From: Candidatus Zhuqueibacterota bacterium
Lineage (GTDB): Bacteria > Zhuqueibacterota > Zhuqueibacteria > Thermofontimicrobiales > Thiofontviventaceae
Direction: 5' to 3'
NCBI GenBank assembly: GCA_016931935.1
Contig: JAFGDW010000274.1
Coordinates: forward strand, 1 to 53,288
DNA: 53,288 nucleotides
Below are positions 26,496 through 35,491 of this stretch, piece after piece. The position numbers were made by a program, and so were the translations under genes. How positions within the stretch are numbered: the stretch's first letter is position 1; the number at the start of each line of letters is the position of its first letter. The notes under the pieces were generated by a model. That model saw only the letters and a list, made by a program, of their open reading frames with translations, ran no database searches and had not been told where the DNA came from.

Positions 26496-28907
26496 TTATG
26501 AAGCATATAAATATTTTTGTAAATCTGCAATTGCTTCTTTTAACGGATCAACACCGCCAAACAGGTTGATAATCTCAGAGATATTGCCATGATTGGAAAT
26601 TGGCGGTACTTTAAAAATATCTGGAATCTTGAATTGTGCGAATCCAAAATCCGTGTACTTATCCAGCAATTCATGTAGAATTGTCCTGGCTTCTTTACCA
26701 TACTTATCAAAAAAATCCGTTTTATTTTGTCGCAATCGTTCGGCGCGCTCACGACGGGTGCGTAACGGCGCATTATATGCAAGATAGCAGAGCAGATCAA
26801 ACGGATCAGCATCCGGCTGTTTGGCTGCTTTTATGAGTTCATCAAAATCAATGCCCTTTTCGGCCAGCATTTCAATAATTTCGTTCCGCTCATCGACCTG
26901 CGCCCAATGATAGCGCAATTCCGCAGCAGTCGGGAATATTTTTTTAATGGATTCTGCGGCAAGTTCCATGTATTCCACAACACGGAGTTTTTTCCCGGAT
27001 GCATCCAGATCATGTATTGCATGGACAGCTATTTCAACGTGCCCGCCATCGATGTAAAGTTTTCTGGGCGGAGGCGGTGGTGGTGGATCGATAATTATTG
27101 GTGGTTCAACATCGATAATGATTTCCTCATCATCTTCAATTTCATCATCATCGATTTTCACGTCATCCAATTCATCATCATCGGGATGTTCTTCAATAAT
27201 TTCTTCGTCTATTATATTGCCATCATCATCCAGTTCGATTTCAGCGACTAGTTCCGGCTCGCCATCAAATTCTGGATCGGCAAAATGCTGTGTGGCGGAA
27301 CCAGTATAGTCCAGAATATTAAAATAGTATTTTCCATAGTCATCCCGAACCCGCGTGCCGCGGCCGATTATTTGTTTAAACTCGGACATTGAACCAATAA
27401 TACGCACCAGACAGACATTTTTGACCATTGGCGCGTCCACGCCTGTGGTCAGCAATTGAGAGGTTGTTAAAATAACCGGAGCTATTGTTTCCAATTCCTG
27501 AAAATCACTCAAATGCTTGCGACCAATACCGCCTTCATCCGATGTCACCCGGCAAACATAATTGGGATGTTCCTGAACCAGATCGCTGTTCAAATTATTC
27601 AGCGCACGACGCATTTCATCAGCATGTTCCTGATCCACACAGAACACGATGGTTTTATCAAAACGATTATTCGCTTTCAAAAATGTGGTGATATGATTAG
27701 CAATGGCTTTTGTTCGGGCGCGCAATGCAATGGTTCGTTCAAAATCTTTAGTATGATATTCCTCATCCGGAATTTCCCTGCCATATCGATCAAGCTCACC
27801 TTTTGATGGCCGCCATCCAGTAGCATCCACCGTAGTTACGATCCGGTGCACACGATAGGGCGCAAGAAAGCCATCGGCGATGCCTTGCCGTAAACTGTAC
27901 GTATAAACAGGATTGCCGAAGTAGGCATAGGTGTCACGATTGTCATCCCGCAGCGGCGTCGCCGTCATTCCCAACTGAATGGCTGGTTTAAAATAGTCGA
28001 GGATTTCCCGCCAATTGCCATCCGAGCTTGCACTCCCACGATGGCATTCATCGATAATGATCAAATCAAAAAAATCTTGAGAGAATTTCCTATACAAACC
28101 CGGGCGGCGTTCATCTTCAGCGATTGACTGGTAAATCGCGAAATACATCTCCCTACTTTTAACAACTTCGCCGTTTTCAATTTTGTGGCGAGCCTCGCCA
28201 AACGGCACAAATGTTTTGTCTTTGGGATCATCCACCAGAATATTACGATCTGCCAGATAGAGAATTTTAGGTCGTCTGTATTCTCCAGTGCGATTCCAGC
28301 GGCTTTGCCATAATTTCCAGCACACCTGATAGGCAACAATTGTTTTCCCTGTCCCTGTTGCCATCGTCACCAGTATTCGGCGCTTCCCGTTAAGCACATT
28401 CTGAACGATTCGGTTAATCGCGATTTCCTGATAATAGCGCGGGATTTTTCCGTTATGAATGTTTAAAGGTGTGAGCAGATGTTCGGTTTTTGCATCATCC
28501 AGTTTTTCTGTTTTTTGCAAACGCGCCATGAGCTCCACTGGTGTTGGAAAAGTAACTAATTCGCTTTCAAGTCCGGTCGAAAAATTAAACTCAATAATGC
28601 CTGCGCCATTTGAGGAGTAGGCGAACTCTAATCCCAAAATATTGGCATATTCTTTTGCCTGCTGCAATCCAGCGCCAGGCGTTTTGTAACTGGCCTTCGC
28701 TTCCACTACAGCAATTGGAAAATCACGAGTATACCGAAGAATATAATCCGCGCGTTTTTGCTTCCCCCTCCGTATTTTATTGCCTAAAACAATGATCCGG
28801 CCATCCGTAAACGTGACTTGTTCATTGATACGATGAGGTTCATTCTCCCATCCAGCGTGTTGGAGTTTGGGAACGATGTAAGTACGACAGGTATCCGCCT
28901 CATTCAT
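26496..28907 (-). CDS. hsdR: Type I restriction endonuclease subunit with an acidic-proline linker
   Basis: An 803-residue restriction subunit of the EcoEI-like type. The N-terminal nuclease region has PIAVVEAKA (E-x-K). The helicase core has Walker A MATGTGKT (about 180), the Walker B form DECHRGS (about 287), GMTATPLRDD, and IIGRGTRV (about motif VI). Between the helicase and the C-terminal HsdM-contact domain lies a very acidic stretch (residues about 555-605, DDDELDDVKIDDDE and similar) ending in seven consecutive prolines. The C-terminal domain resumes at KLYIDGGHVEIAVHAIHDLD. All motor motifs look intact, so the system is probably active. hsdM starts 54 bases downstream. Confidence 0.93.
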   Translation of the reverse strand: MNEADTCRTYIVPKLQHAGWENEPHRINEQVTFTDGRIIVLGNKIRRGKQKRADYILRYTRDFPIAVVEAKASYKTPGAGLQQAKEYANILGLEFAYSSNGAGIIEFNFSTGLESELVTFPTPVELMARLQKTEKLDDAKTEHLLTPLNIHNGKIPRYYQEIAINRIVQNVLNGKRRILVTMATGTGKTIVAYQVCWKLWQSRWNRTGEYRRPKILYLADRNILVDDPKDKTFVPFGEARHKIENGEVVKSREMYFAIYQSIAEDERRPGLYRKFSQDFFDLIIIDECHRGSASSDGNWREILDYFKPAIQLGMTATPLRDDNRDTYAYFGNPVYTYSLRQGIADGFLAPYRVHRIVTTVDATGWRPSKGELDRYGREIPDEEYHTKDFERTIALRARTKAIANHITTFLKANNRFDKTIVFCVDQEHADEMRRALNNLNSDLVQEHPNYVCRVTSDEGGIGRKHLSDFQELETIAPVILTTSQLLTTGVDAPMVKNVCLVRIIGSMSEFKQIIGRGTRVRDDYGKYYFNILDYTGSATQHFADPEFDGEPELVAEIELDDDGNIIDEEIIEEHPDDDELDDVKIDDDEIEDDEEIIIDVEPPIIIDPPPPPPPRKLYIDGGHVEIAVHAIHDLDASGKKLRVVEYMELAAESIKKIFPTAAELRYHWAQVDERNEIIEMLAEKGIDFDELIKAAKQPDADPFDLLCYLAYNAPLRTRRERAERLRQNKTDFFDKYGKEARTILHELLDKYTDFGFAQFKIPDIFKVPPISNHGNISEIINLFGGVDPLKEAIADLQKYLYAS

Positions 28908-29416
28908 TGTTCTATCACTTTCAATTATTATAGTTCAGGTCTTTTCGCTTAAAAAGATGGCATCGCTCGTGCGGTAAATAATTTAATCAATCTTTATTAT
29001 TTAGGATAGGCTTTTATTTATCAACCAAATATACAAACATTACATAAAATATGCGAATAAATCAAGGGAAATGTATTGTTACTTTTGAAAACATCAAAAT
29101 TCAGAGTCGTGATTTAATGGTGAATGAAATATGCATTTGCATTATTTGGAGCGCCGTCGTTCAGCGATTGCATCGCTCAAAACGATGCCCATCGCATTAT
29201 GAGCAATATCTCAATTTAAACACTTAAAATAATTACTTGAATTTATTCGTTGAAGATCGTATTATAAGATATTCGGGCTTATATAGAGGAAGTAAACTCA
29301 CTAAACCGATGCCATCGCTTGAAGCGATCGCATCGGTAACACCTGCATATTGCGAATCAACCAGTAAACAATTATAAATATAGAATCATTCAACCAATTA
29401 TCCCAAGGAGGAATCC
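28908..29416. other. Divergent-promoter spacer with a long palindrome
   Basis: No gene. This spacer separates the minus-strand restriction operon from the plus-strand S46 peptidase, so both promoters should lie here. A nearly perfect 33-base palindrome at 29305-29337 has outer arms ACCGATGC/GCATCGGT and inner arms ATCGCTT/AAGCGAT. A shorter run around 29153-29205 repeats GCGATTGCATCGC-like words. Confidence 0.6.
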
Positions 29417-31552
29417 GTGAAGCGATGTATCGCTGCGCTGTTACTGTTCATCTCTCTCTGTCCGTTTCTAATCCATGCCGAAGAAGGCATGTGGCTGTTA
29501 TCACAACTCGACCAATTGAACCTGAAACAATACGGGTTGAAATTAAAACCATCCGATATTTATAATCCTGACAAGCCTTCGATTACTGACGCAATTGTTT
29601 GGCTGGGCGGTTGCAGCGCTTCCTTTGTTTCCCCGGAAGGATTGATTGTCACCAATCATCACTGTGCATTTGGCGCGTTGCAACGGGCATCGTCAGAAGA
29701 ACACGATTACATCACCGATGGATTTCTCGCGAAAACCAGGGCCAACGAGTTGGAAGCCATTGGCATGAACGCGTATGTGCTGCAAGAGATGAAGGATATT
29801 ACCGACGATATTTTAAAAAGCGCCGGCGCCATCGACGATCCGGTCGAGCGGGACAGAATCATCAAAGAAACAATCAAAGCCACAACCGAGGCTATCGAAG
29901 GCGATCGGGATGATGTCTACGCCCGGATTGCTGACATGTACAACGGAAAACAATACATTTTATTTGTCTACAAACGCTATCAGGATGTACGCGTTGTGTA
30001 CGCGCCGCCGCGGTCGATTGGCAATTATGGCGACGAGATCGATAACTGGATGTGGCCACGCCACTGCGGCGATTTCACCTTTCTGCGCGCTTACATGGCG
30101 CCGGATGGCTCGGGCGCCAGGTACAGTCCCGATAACGTTCCGGTGGCACCCAAATCGTACTTAAAGGTCGCCAAACAGGATGTGAAGGATGGCGATTTCA
30201 CGTTTATTCTTGGCTTTCCCGGCAGCACCACGCGATTCCGAACATCCAGTTCGCTGCGATGGAATTTAAATTATAGCTATCCGGAAATCGTCCATGAATA
30301 TAAAGAAATTCTTACGCTGTTGGATGACGTAACACGTGATTCCAAAGAAGGCCAGATTCGCGTCGCCCGCTTAAAAGCCGGGCTGGAAAACACCATGAAA
30401 AATTTTCAGGGACGAATTGAAAGCATGACAAAAACCAATTTCCTGGAGCGGAAAATTGAGTTTGAATCTGAGTTAACAAACTTTATAAACGAAAATCCTG
30501 ATCTAAAACAAAAATATGGAGCGGTACTTTCACAAATTCAAGCGCTGTACGATACACTGGAAATGACCAAAGCGCAGGATGACGTCTTGCAAATGCTCCG
30601 TTTCAGTGGTACGCTCCCGGAAATCGCCGTTTCGATTTATGGCGCGGTTCGCGAACGGGAGAAACCCGATAGTTTACGTAATCCGGAATTTTCCGAACGC
30701 AATATTGAAAAAGCCAAAGAAAAGTTGCACCTACATTATTATGGCTATTACGAACCAGCCGATCGTGCCATGCTGACGCGAATGTTGAAACAAGTCGCTG
30801 CCCTCCCCGATGACCAACGGCTTTCTGAACTTGACGATATCGTTGCACATATTGATGGCTTCGTGGCATCCGCCTACGACTCCACCAAACTGGATAATTC
30901 GGAGTTCGCGGAAGCATTGTACGACAAATCATCTGCTGAACTGGAAGCGTTGGGCGAACCGCTATTTACGCTGGCGGCACGCATGTATAGCGCGCGTGAT
31001 GCTTACCATAAACGTCAGGAAAAATTTGCAGCAAATATTACCAACCTGCGCCGGCGATACATCGATGCATTGTATGCCTGGAAAGGCACCGCTCTCTATC
31101 CCGATGCCAACGGCACGATGCGATTCACCTACGGCAACGTTGCTGGCTACAAACCCGCCGACGCTGTTTGCTACAAACCATTCACCACGCTAAAAGGAGT
31201 GATCGAAAAGAATACCGGCGTTGTCCCATTCAATATGCCGCCAAAACTCCAGGAACTGTATGATGCTAAAGATTACGGTATATGGACGAATCCGCAACTC
31301 AACGACATCTGCGTGAATTTTACGCACCGCTGCGATATTACCGGCGGCAACAGTGGCAGCGCTGTGATGAATGCGAAGGGCGAGCTGATTGGTTTGGCAT
31401 TTGACGGTAATTATGAAGCGATGTCCAGCGACTGGCAGTATGATTACGATTTACAGCGAACCATTTCTGTGGATATTCGGTATGTGTTGTTTATAACCGA
31501 AAAATTTGCGGGCGCCGGGTATTTGGTTAAGGAGATGATGGGAAACAAGTGA
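29417..31552 (+). CDS. S46-family dipeptidyl-peptidase, DPP7-like (hydrophobic P1 type)
   Basis: A 711-residue paralogue of the peptidase at 943. The start is GTG, fixed by AAGGAGG 5 bases upstream. MKRCIAALLLFISLCPFLIHA is a signal peptide. The catalytic His is in TNHHCAF, the Asp region in IDNWMWPRHCGDF, and the Ser in GGNSGSAV at residue 646. At the specificity position the sequence is LAFDGN, so Gly (residue 664) replaces the Arg of the other copy. In the Porphyromonas enzymes Gly there marks DPP7, which prefers hydrophobic P1 residues. Together the two peptidases would cover acidic and hydrophobic dipeptides, as expected for a peptide-feeding organism. No peptide transporter lies nearby. 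Confidence 0.92.
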   Translation: MKRCIAALLLFISLCPFLIHAEEGMWLLSQLDQLNLKQYGLKLKPSDIYNPDKPSITDAIVWLGGCSASFVSPEGLIVTNHHCAFGALQRASSEEHDYITDGFLAKTRANELEAIGMNAYVLQEMKDITDDILKSAGAIDDPVERDRIIKETIKATTEAIEGDRDDVYARIADMYNGKQYILFVYKRYQDVRVVYAPPRSIGNYGDEIDNWMWPRHCGDFTFLRAYMAPDGSGARYSPDNVPVAPKSYLKVAKQDVKDGDFTFILGFPGSTTRFRTSSSLRWNLNYSYPEIVHEYKEILTLLDDVTRDSKEGQIRVARLKAGLENTMKNFQGRIESMTKTNFLERKIEFESELTNFINENPDLKQKYGAVLSQIQALYDTLEMTKAQDDVLQMLRFSGTLPEIAVSIYGAVREREKPDSLRNPEFSERNIEKAKEKLHLHYYGYYEPADRAMLTRMLKQVAALPDDQRLSELDDIVAHIDGFVASAYDSTKLDNSEFAEALYDKSSAELEALGEPLFTLAARMYSARDAYHKRQEKFAANITNLRRRYIDALYAWKGTALYPDANGTMRFTYGNVAGYKPADAVCYKPFTTLKGVIEKNTGVVPFNMPPKLQELYDAKDYGIWTNPQLNDICVNFTHRCDITGGNSGSAVMNAKGELIGLAFDGNYEAMSSDWQYDYDLQRTISVDIRYVLFITEKFAGAGYLVKEMMGNK

Positions 31553-31578
31553 ATAGAAAATAGTGAATAGTTATTAAA

Positions 31579-31605
31579 AGCCACATTCTTTATTCGAGTG
31601 TGGCT
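31579..31605 (+). terminator. Candidate terminator after the DPP7-like gene
   Basis: Ten-bp stem AGCCACATTC/GAGTGTGGCT with one G-T pair and a 7-base loop, 26 bases after the stop. The following CATCTATTT has a weak T-tract, so termination may be partial. Confidence 0.55.
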
Positions 31606-31660
31606 CATCTATTTAGAGCCTGCCGAGATCGATTACAATTTTTCTTGGACGTTGCCTAAG

Positions 31661-31845
31661 AACCTATTCGAAAACCACAGTGAATAATCTTGCCCGTTGC
31701 CTGAGCTTGCCGTCTCGCAGCGGCGTATCGACGCTGTTCGCGGCACGAACGGTGTCGAAGGCAACGGTGTGCGAAAGTCGAAGCCAACAACACCATCCAA
31801 TATTGAGTGGATACGGTAAAGTCTTAAAATAAATTACCGAATAGG
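31661..31845. repeat. Degenerate hairpin repeat with a nested insertion
   Basis: Outer arms CCTATTCG (near 31663) and CGAATAGG (31838-31845). Inside, GTTGCCTGAGCTTG and TGTCGAAGGCAAC (31696-31765) are the two halves of the same hairpin seen at 12045 and 38998, but separated by about 43 extra bases. The rest of 31553-32056 shows no gene. Confidence 0.6.
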
Positions 31846-32056
31846 TATCTATTCATTATTCGATGGTAAACTGAAGATGCAAAATGCATGGATCCCCCAA
31901 AGCGGGAACATAGCCAAATTAGATATCGCTATGCTCTCTGCGCTATGCACTATGCGACGTACAATCAAGTTGTCAGAAAAACCATTTTTTGTACTTACCA
32001 TCTTTTTTTGAGTGGATACCCGAATAGGTTATTTATAACTACCACTTCATCAACAC

Positions 32057-32794
32057 CTATTTCCCTCGCCCACAGCATTTCTTATATTTCTTGCCGCTGC
32101 CGCATGGGCAGGGATCGTTACGGCCAATCCGCGGTTCTTCACGCCGGTAAGTTTCCACTTTTGTAGGCATTAGCGTCGGATCTGCTGCCAGCATTTCTGC
32201 GGGTGTTTTGCCATCGAAAGTCGGACGGGGCGTCTTTTTCCATTGTGTTTCGAGTTGCTGTATCTGGTCGGGATCATTCATTGACGCCATGTCCACGCCC
32301 TGTTCCTGACAAAATGCAGTAAAATCGGTCATGAATTTGCCCTGTGGAGAATCCATCATCTTCTGTAACTGATTCATATCAAAATTCTTGGGCAGTTTCA
32401 TTCCTTCCGGCAACATCGCGCCAAGCTGGGACATATCAAGCTGTGAAAAATCGATACCTGAAAAATCCACCGATTCGGATGGCACTTCTGTGATTTCTTC
32501 TTCAGCGATAGCCGGTTCCGTCTCGATAATTTCATCCGCATCTTCGTCTTCTTCCGGTCCCACAATTAATCTAATATCCGTCAACAGTTTATTTGTGCGG
32601 GCGATATCCAGGTTGGGCGCGTCCGCCTGCAACTGTTCAACAATCCATTCAACTGATTCGCCGTCTTCCAGTAATTCGACAATATCATCCGCTTCAAATT
32701 TGCTGATCTGGGAATCATCACATAGCGCGGCTAGTTGCGCTTTCAACTTATCGATATCCTGTTCGTGAAATGTCGGCAGGTCGGCTAAATTCAT
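32057..32794 (-). CDS. SEC-C motif protein
   Basis: A 245-residue soluble protein ending in a SEC-C zinc-binding motif, [20 protein letters not shown] (C-x-C-x8-C-C), the same motif that ends SecA. The N-terminal half is acidic and helical ([20 protein letters not shown]). The middle, about residues 125-200, has [21 protein letters not shown] tails bind SecB, ribosomes or other partners in known cases; here the partner is unknown. The gene shares an ATGA overlap with lspA, so it is cotranscribed with it, and a link with protein export or quality control is plausible. Confidence 0.8.
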   Translation of the reverse strand: MNLADLPTFHEQDIDKLKAQLAALCDDSQISKFEADDIVELLEDGESVEWIVEQLQADAPNLDIARTNKLLTDIRLIVGPEEDEDADEIIETEPAIAEEEITEVPSESVDFSGIDFSQLDMSQLGAMLPEGMKLPKNFDMNQLQKMMDSPQGKFMTDFTAFCQEQGVDMASMNDPDQIQQLETQWKKTPRPTFDGKTPAEMLAADPTLMPTKVETYRREEPRIGRNDPCPCGSGKKYKKCCGRGK

Positions 32795-33330
32795 GATATC
32801 GTCTCCGTTGTTTCCGATTTCGCAGCAACCAACTCTTTTTTCTCATCCGCCTGTCGTAGCATCATCAGGATCGCCAGCACAATGGCGCCAATTGTAATAA
32901 CTGAATCCGCAACATTAAAAATTGGCCAACTAAACTGGGTTTTATAATGAACATGGATAAAATCCACCACATACCCGTTCATAAGTCGATCCACCAAATT
33001 ACCAATCGCACCGGAAAATATTAATGTCAGCGCTGTCAACCACAGGATGGATTCTTTTCTGAATTGCCAACTAACGATTCCCAACACCACAAATGCCAAA
33101 ATCGATGATGTATAAATAATAATGCTACGAAGCGGTTGATCCACAGAACGTAACATGCTGAACGCGATCGCTGTATTTTCCGTATATCTTAGTTCAAGGA
33201 CATTGGGTAAAATTTCAACAGCCTGGGAATATTTTAACTGTCCGGCTGCTAGCCATTTTGTTGCGAGATCACAACCCGTACACAGTAATAAAATAGTAGC
33301 GAGTATAGTCAGTTTTATCGGTGTTTTCAT
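32791..33330 (-). CDS. lspA: Lipoprotein signal peptidase II
   Basis: A 179-residue inner-membrane aspartyl protease that cuts prolipoproteins before the lipidated Cys. Four membrane segments are visible ([64 protein letters not shown]). The two catalytic Asp motifs are [15 protein letters not shown] and FNVADSVI. The first segment itself looks like a signal anchor. Several lipoproteins in this window (protease, NlpC, 51780) are presumably its substrates. It is coupled to the SEC-C gene by a 4-base overlap. Confidence 0.95.
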   Translation of the reverse strand: MKTPIKLTILATILLLCTGCDLATKWLAAGQLKYSQAVEILPNVLELRYTENTAIAFSMLRSVDQPLRSIIIYTSSILAFVVLGIVSWQFRKESILWLTALTLIFSGAIGNLVDRLMNGYVVDFIHVHYKTQFSWPIFNVADSVITIGAIVLAILMMLRQADEKKELVAAKSETTETIS

Positions 33331-33391
33331 GCGAATTTCCTCATTAAGTGGATCAAAAGATACATAATTATTTTAAAAATGTCAAGGCGAA

Positions 33392-34978
33392 TTAAGGTGT
33401 TCGCTTATAAACACGCTGCACTTGTTCCTTGAGTTCCACCGGACCTAAAATAACAATCAGCAATCCGAAAATTGTAATGACAAGAATCGTTGCGATTAAA
33501 AAGTGAATACAGTGCATCAGGAAAACGGGTTTTATTGATTGGGAGACCGAAATAACCAATGGGGTATGGAAGATAAACCAGGTCAATCCGCCGGCAATTA
33601 TTCCATATACAAGTGTTATCAAAAATTCGGTAATGACGGTTTTTGCTGAAAGTTGCCCTTTTAGTTCTTTGTGCAGAAAGTAATATAAAACGATACTGTT
33701 TACCGAGAACGCGATGGATGATGACAGCGCAATTCCCCCATGTTTTAATGGTGTTTTCACAAGCACAAAATTCAGTATAATTGTCATAATGGCGCTGAAA
33801 ACCGAAATATAGAGCGGTACTTTATTTTTCTGAAAAATAGAGAAAATTCTGGCAAAAAATGAATTCAAACTCAGCCCCAATAAACCAAGAACATAACATA
33901 GAAACGCCAGACTGGTAAGGCTTGTGCTGGTTTCGTCGAACGAGCCACGCTGGTAAACAATACTAATAATGGAGCTGGATGTGACAATCATAATCGTGGT
34001 GGTTGGAATCATTAACAAGTAATTCAGGCGGATACCGGATTTGATACCGTAAAGAAACGCGTTATCATGAGTCAATGCTTTTTTTTCGGTGAGAAACGGA
34101 ATCAATGACCGGCTGATCGCCAATCCGAGAATAGCAACTGGCATTTGAAATAAACGTTGAGCAAACCACAACGAAGCGATACTTCCCGATACAAGAAACG
34201 ACGCCAGCATACGACCGACAATTTCCACGGATTTATCCAACAGCGCCTTGAGAACAATAAATCCACTTTCGCGACCAACTGTTCGAAACTCACGGTTATG
34301 AAAATCGATCGTGCCATAATACCGGGCTTGCGTCTGGCGAATTTCGCGCGCCCACAAAAATGGAATCTGTACGAGGAATGTCAACAGCCCGCCAATTAAA
34401 AAGCCGGCAGCGAGCGCGTAAATTCCAAGTAAATTCTGAAATCCGTAAATACCAATAATAACCCCGATGCTCAACATAACCGGCGCGAACGAATAAATTC
34501 GGTTCATTTCAAAAAAATTGAGAACTCCGCCAACGAAAGCAGCCAGGCCGATGAGCACCATAAATGGCAGCAACCAATACGTCATAATCACAGCCTGATG
34601 CATAAACTGGGTTTCGAGCCCGGGCGCAATTACCCGGACAAGAAATGGAGCAATCAGATAACAGAACCCCATGAACACGAGCAACGAAACTGTCATGATA
34701 TTTAAGCATGATGACAACAATCGCCATGCTTGATTAAGTTTTTGTTGGCTGATGAGTTTTTTGAATGGAGGCATAAACGCGCGTTCGACCACATCCTCGC
34801 CGAGAAATTGCCGGAAAAATGTCGGAATGGTAAACGCAATGACAAACAGGTCCATCGACTTGTTTGTCCCATAAAACGCAGCGGTGACCAACTCACGCAG
34901 GAATCCCACAATGCGGGAGATAAACGTACCGGTTACCAGATCCACCAGATTTTTCAGAATGCGCTGTCGGGCTATCAT
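33392..34978 (-). CDS. murJ: MurJ/MviN-family lipid II flippase
   Basis: A 528-residue polytopic membrane protein of the MOP/MVF superfamily with about 14 hydrophobic segments. Start: GTFISRIVGFLRELVTAAFYG (residues 17-37) is the signature of MurJ, with the conserved Arg residues in the first helices. Further matches are GEDVVERAFMPPFKK and SLWFAQRLFQMPVAILGLAISRSLIPFL. It moves the peptidoglycan precursor lipid II across the inner membrane. It lies 61 bases upstream of lspA on the same strand and may start that envelope operon. A minus-strand hairpin-plus-T-tract lies 43 bases before its start codon. Confidence 0.9.
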   Translation of the reverse strand: MIARQRILKNLVDLVTGTFISRIVGFLRELVTAAFYGTNKSMDLFVIAFTIPTFFRQFLGEDVVERAFMPPFKKLISQQKLNQAWRLLSSCLNIMTVSLLVFMGFCYLIAPFLVRVIAPGLETQFMHQAVIMTYWLLPFMVLIGLAAFVGGVLNFFEMNRIYSFAPVMLSIGVIIGIYGFQNLLGIYALAAGFLIGGLLTFLVQIPFLWAREIRQTQARYYGTIDFHNREFRTVGRESGFIVLKALLDKSVEIVGRMLASFLVSGSIASLWFAQRLFQMPVAILGLAISRSLIPFLTEKKALTHDNAFLYGIKSGIRLNYLLMIPTTTIMIVTSSSIISIVYQRGSFDETSTSLTSLAFLCYVLGLLGLSLNSFFARIFSIFQKNKVPLYISVFSAIMTIILNFVLVKTPLKHGGIALSSSIAFSVNSIVLYYFLHKELKGQLSAKTVITEFLITLVYGIIAGGLTWFIFHTPLVISVSQSIKPVFLMHCIHFLIATILVITIFGLLIVILGPVELKEQVQRVYKRTP

Positions 34979-35020
34979 GCGGACAATATAGAAAATTTCA
35001 TAATTAAAAGCAAATATAAA

Positions 35021-35051
35021 AAAGGCTCAAAGCCTAACGCCCTGAGCCTTT
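35021..35051 (-). terminator. Minus-strand hairpin-plus-T-tract upstream of murJ
   Basis: Read on the minus strand, arms AAAGGCTCA and TGAGCCTTT (9 bp) are followed by TTTTATATTT. No minus-strand gene lies to its right within 3 kb except the distant 36977 gene, so it is either an attenuator in the murJ leader or the end of a short RNA. Confidence 0.65.
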
Positions 35052-35345
35052 CTAAGGAGGGAGGAAAAATATGAATCAATATATGTAAAATTGTTCTGTT
35101 CTGCTTTCGACACCTATGTATTGAGCTAAAATCGTGCCAGAGGCCGCTTATAGGCAGCCATCCTTGATTTTACAGGTATTGCTATTATTTCAGCATTGTA
35201 AAAGTATATCATCGTATAACACTGTCCGAAATAAGCCAACTTAATAGTCAAAAACAGGTCAGTTGTGCCATACGTAGTGTCCGGTAATCATACAGGTTAG
35301 CGTACTGAAACATTTTTTTGCATGCAGTCATATAATATACCATTG

Positions 35346-35362
35346 TAAACCAGATTGGTTTA
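35346..35362. promoter_or_regulatory. Palindrome, candidate operator
   Basis: TAAACCA-GAT-TGGTTTA, perfect 7-base arms, 130 bases before the protease start. No regulator gene is nearby. Confidence 0.35.
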
Positions 35363-35491
35363 AACTGAAATGTGAAGTAATAATTCATGAAAAAATAAAT
35401 TGGTTTCCAAATTTATCTTGACATTTTAAGAAATTTTAGTTTTTTTATTAACATTCTAATTCACTATTCCTTACTTATTTGAGGAGGTTTT

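Larger units (their letters stand above)
34979..35491. other. Leader region between murJ and the protease gene
   Basis: Five hundred bases with no long gene. It contains the minus-strand terminator at 35021-35051, a potential fold at 35127-35172 (arms TAAAATC/GATTTTA with an inner TGCC/GGCA), a palindrome TAAACCAGATTGGTTTA at 35346-35362, and a TTGACA at 35418. On the plus strand AAGGAGGGAGG precedes a five-codon frame, ATG AAT CAA TAT ATG then TAA, at 35071-35088. Confidence 0.5.

Noticed and set aside
35101..35180. Known riboswitch (for example c-di-GMP type)
   Set aside because: Potential arms exist, but no class-specific consensus was recognised.
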